From assembly GCA_016785225.1 (NCBI GenBank), contig JAFBJZ010000382.1, positions 186,001 to 250,000 of the forward strand: 64,000 bases of DNA, given 5' to 3'. Position 1 is the stretch's first letter. Every line of letters begins with the position of its first letter. The translations under genes were made by a program, and so were the position numbers. The DNA is from Psettodes erumei (taxonomy: Eukaryota > Chordata > Actinopteri > Pleuronectiformes > Psettodidae). Below are positions 59,986 to 64,000 of this stretch, one piece after another. Under the pieces are notes generated by a model. The model ran no database searches. It had not been told where the DNA came from and saw nothing but the letters and a program-made list of their open reading frames with translations.

Positions 59986-61611
59986 CTGATGACCGATCCA
60001 TACCTCACCTCGGGGTTATTTAAAGAAAGGGGGTGGGATGGGGGGGAGAAAGAAATAGCAGGCGCGACCGCACGCGAGGGCCGAACGACCGTTTTCGTCC
60101 GGTCGAGCATTAAACGGTGCGATTGCGTTTCCGCGCTCCTCGTTCCCTTCCTCCGAGCGGCCCTTTCGCGCAAATTAAACTTTATTAATTACAGGAAACT
60201 AAAATCTCCAGATACCGCTATAAAATGTGAAATGAAGGCATTACGGCCGCACGCTGAGAGCAATAAACGTTTCTCTGATTAGCAGGACGCAAAAAAAAAA
60301 AACTGTGATGTTTTCACTGTAGGACTGTTAATTATGGAGGGCATAAATGCCTCATTGCAGTGATTATGCGTCTGCGGCCCATGCACACGATCCATCACGT
60401 ACCCCTAAAATCAAATTAGTGAAACCATAAACAATCTACTTTTGGTCAGCGGGGATTCACGGGGGTTTTCTCCGAGGGCGGGACGCTGACATGCATTGTG
60501 AGATGACAAATGACGGTCCAGAGACGGGAACAAATCAGCGCTCTGACCAGAGGAGGCTTTTTTTTTTTTTTTTTTCCAAAGAGAAAATATTAGCCCAAAC
60601 AGCACTTAGTAGGCGAGGGCGTGTTATTCTTAACCAGTCCGAATCACTACTGGACTCCGCGGGTCCCACAGAGCTCGTATATAAGCTCTCTCAAGTTTCT
60701 TCAGCTAGGCGTGAAAAGGCTTCCCTTCTTGTGTAACGCAAGCCTGACGGAGGACAAGCCCGCCTCTATTCCCCCCCCCCAACCCCGTCGAAAAGGGATG
60801 AGGCGGCCACATCCACGGTCGCGCAGGCCGCGACTCCCCTCCCCTTCCCGGCTACAGGATCCGTCAGGTGTGACAGGGTGCTGACAGGTGGCCATAAATC
60901 AGCATCAAACGCGTTTTTTAATCTCCCGTCCCGCTCGGCTCCTCTCCTCGCCAGGTACAGCAGCGGCGTGTAATGAATACATTACGCGTCTGCCGCGCTC
61001 GGCGAAAATGGAAAGTCCATGTGTGCGCGTCGGAGTTTTCGGAAAGGGGGGGGGGGGGACGTCGCTCTTTAACCCTGAAATTAGAGAGTTATGTTTTGTC
61101 ACAATCTTGCAATCATCGTATGGGGAAACAAAGACGATACTTTCCCTGTGAATTGAATTCTGCCGCTCCGGCTTGCTTGTAAATGATGCAGGCGTACGTA
61201 ATGACCGTGTAGTCAGACCGAGGTAATTTCAAGTGCCACATCCAATCAGCACTATCACCACAAAGCATCACAGCTTGGAGCGCCCTCGCTCGCTCGCTGT
61301 CTCTCGCTCCCTCTTTCTCTCTCTCTCTCGGGGCCTTCTGCTGAGGTGATACCCTGACCGCTGAGTCGCAGCAAAAGTTACCGATACCGAGCAGCAAGGA
61401 AAGGGAAGGGGGTGGGGGTGTGGAGGAATCGTGGGTGGAGGGGGGGGGGGGCGCGAGAGTCTCGGATCCTGTGGTGAGTGCCAGAGGGACACATTTTGCT
61501 GGAACACAGGGTGTGCTGAGTGATGGGAGAACGGCTACAGCAGTGTTTAGAAACACCAGTCGGCCAGTCTATTGCCTAGGAGCCTGGGTGTCTGCGCTCA
61601 GCTCCCTCCCC

Positions 61612-61613
<2 letters not shown>

Positions 61614-61642
<29 letters not shown>
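61614..61642. repeat. (CA)n microsatellite
   Basis: About 14 CA units. Confidence 0.95.
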
Positions 61643-61649
<7 letters not shown>

Positions 61650-64000
61650 TGCACCGCTCTAAGTAGGATGGTACATGCAGCCTCACTGCATACCGCTCCT
61701 GCGCGCCGCTAAAATTAGCCCCCCTGGAACCAGATGGAATTCTAAACAGAATAAACTTTTCTTGACTTGATTATATTGAGCCTTTCCAAGCTCCGACATT
61801 AAAAAGAAAGGGAGAAGGCAAAGAGCGAGGGGGGAACCTTAGAAGCTAATTGCCGCGGGTCTGGCGCGCACATTGGGCATTGTGTCGAGTCGAGACGCCG
61901 CGGCGATGCCAGAGCCGTTCCCCGGGCCGCGTCTCCCCCGGAGGGGCTGGTGGTGGCGGCGGGTGGTGGGGGGGACTGTCACATCTTCCATGCGTTTGCG
62001 GTGGGCTCGCAGCTCCGCGCGGACTGTACGGCGAAGCCGCTAATTAAAAGCAAGCGATCCGTAACTGTCTGGCTCACGGGGGCCCCTGCTCATCCGCGTG
62101 CCCCCCCCCCCCAGTCGGCTTCGGCAGACCCCCTGGCCCCCTGACGACGGCGGTTGGGCCGCTGCATGGGAGCGATTTTAAGGAGAAAAAAAAAAATTAC
62201 ATGAGTCGCTGCTTATGAAGCAACGCTGGTGGGATTACAGTGTATTTATGAAGTTCAATTAGAAGAGTAGGGGTTCACTTTAATAGGTCCCCAACAAATT
62301 CATCTGCTTTCATTGTGCATGATGGAAAAATACCGACAGTATTTAAACGTTACATTTTGGGTCTGAAGCTGCAACCCTTCGGATTTCACTTCTGGTTGAT
62401 TTGTTGACACCTGCGGTTGCCGCGGGTAACGGCCCAAGATGGCTTGGCGTGGCTCTTTTCACGGGAGAACAGAGGAGCAAGCGGCACATCCGTTCACGAC
62501 GCAACCAAACGCATCCGCGCCGCCGCAAAGTCCGTCGGGCACAAACGAGGCCGAGGAGCTGGAGGCGTGACGGCCACTCTTCCCTGGCAGGAAATTAAAA
62601 AAAAAAAAAAAAGGAAAGGGAGAGCGAGCGCCAAACCGCAGCGGCAAATACTTTGCGTTTCCTGTTAGTGCTTCACAATAAAAGCCACACTTTTTTTTGT
62701 TTTTCACCGGCTAAACACTTTGAATGCGAAGCAACGGCGGGAGAAGGACAAACACGAAACGGCGAGGATGATGTCAGTGATGCACGATTAAAAAAAAACA
62801 GTAACGCTGGATGCACGCATACGTGCACCGCTTCCTGTTGACCCCTTGAAGGCGATTCGATTTCAGGCCGACACACTTACACAGAATGTAAATACTGCCA
62901 ACGGCTATTGTTGGAAAACAAACAGCGAGCAATGCCACTGATTGATTTCAAGAGTTGATCTTTGAAGGGCCACAACAACAGCGCTGCGATTTTCTCTGCA
63001 CAACGTCGGCGCGGTAACGTAAGCAGCCGAACTCACGGGGGGGGGGGCAGGCTTTTAAAGCGGGCCGCGAGCGAAATAAAAAGCAGCTCTTCCGCCAACG
63101 ATATCTGCAGTAAAACAGATACGCGTAAACACGGGAACCTAAAGAGCGCTTCGAACACAATACAAATTCCTTTAATGAAACAGGCCACGGTCGGTCGACG
63201 AGATGGAATGGGACTCTGACCGGATCCAAACAGTGACTTTGATTACCGGGATTTGTTTGTTTCCACAGAAATGACAGCTAAAACCCCAAGTCCTTCTCTA
63301 AACCAAAGTCTCACTCCACTCCAAACTCGGCCACCTACAGAACGGCGCAAAAACAAAGGCGAGGGAAAAACCCCTTTGTATCAAAGGCTATCTTCTGGTG
63401 ACTCCCTGGCCCGTGTTTATCGAACGCTGATTTTAATGCTCCATTTTTATCATGGCGATTAGCGTTGTTTAGCAATCAGTCAAACCGAGACTTCCCCTTG
63501 TCCGTGCGAGTGTAAACACTTGTCTTCTCAAAACAGCTTCATTTGGATAAAGAAAGGACAGAAACGTCTCCGTCGACGAGATGGTATACTTTTTTTTTTT
63601 TCTTTGCGTGTTGTTTGCTAAAGCAGAAGCACATGATGCAATGTTAGTGTTTACACGAGGAAGGGGGGGCGGTAATTGTAGTATCAGTCAGATGTGAGCC
63701 GTGACACATCACGCGGCAGGGACCGCCGCCGGCCCGGGCCTCTTCCCCCGCCGCCCTCCTCAGGCTCGGGGCCCCGCCGCCGCTTCACCGCGGCCCCACA
63801 CTTTTAATAGCCTCAGCTCTAATCGCCGCCGAATCAAAACCGATCTCAAGAAGTTTGCGGCGGCGTGTGACAGAGGTGCTGCGGTGGTGGGGGGCTGAAG
63901 TGTTTCCTCGACAGTAGGAAGGAAACCCTTTTTTTTAAGAGGAAGGGGAAAGGGGGGGTGAGGGAAGGACCCAGACGGTGACTCGGCCGGGGTCAGGTGT

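Larger units (their letters stand above)
58361..64000. other. Upstream flank, last segment
   Basis: No exon is recognised. It contains GAA units (58669-58698), T runs at 59965-59985 and 60558-60576, a CT run (about 61308-61330), a CA microsatellite (61614-61642) and an A run (62597-62612). CpG-rich parts lie at 58860-58960, 59220-59350 and 63715-63800. AT-rich candidate regulatory blocks are at 58370-58620 and 59690-59940. Confidence 0.55.

Overview
The window is vertebrate genomic DNA, almost certainly from a teleost fish. Coding sequence makes up under 1% of it, and splice sites are of the vertebrate kind. It holds many CA/GT and GA microsatellites. It also holds four interspersed repeats, three of them of types I recognise as common in teleosts.

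The only gene I can establish is the 5' part of runx2, the bone and cartilage master transcription factor (Runt family), on the minus strand. Four coding exons are placed to the base by intact splice sites and unbroken phase. They are the distal-promoter (P1) exon at 25748-25805, the proximal-promoter (P2) exon at 8023-8301, and the two Runt-domain exons at 6261-6417 (157 bp) and 4131-4235 (105 bp). The last exon ends in a donor in phase 1. The next exon, expected to begin with RHRQKL, is not in positions 1-4130 and should lie beyond the left edge. Both classical Runx2 N termini are present: MASN from P1 and MRIP from P2. Between P2 and P1 lies a 17.5 kb intron.

Layout: 1-4130 is the intron after the second Runt exon. 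4236-6260 and 6418-8022 are introns; the latter has an AT-rich block with inverted Runx and TCF/LEF motifs. 8302-8800 is the P2 leader and promoter region. 8286-25747 is the P1-P2 intron, with a teleost repeat at 10007-10498 and two promoter-like motif groups. 25806-26011 is the P1 leader and core promoter. 26012-64000 is upstream flank with no recognisable coding exon. That flank is unusually CpG-rich for noncoding DNA, mixed with AT-rich homeobox-motif blocks that look like candidate cis-regulatory elements. It also carries a 424 bp hAT-like element, two further interspersed repeats and many simple repeats.

In other vertebrates supt3h is divergently transcribed from this area, so its introns may cover much of 26-64 kb on the plus strand. 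I found no supt3h coding exon, so this is inference only. I see no sign of a new gene system. The most interesting material is regulatory: the Runx and TCF/LEF palindromes in a runx2 intron, three CCAAT boxes at 31-32 bp spacing, a perfect 14 bp-arm hairpin, and a Thr-to-Met change in the Runt domain. Conservation cannot be judged from one sequence, so all enhancer calls are provisional.
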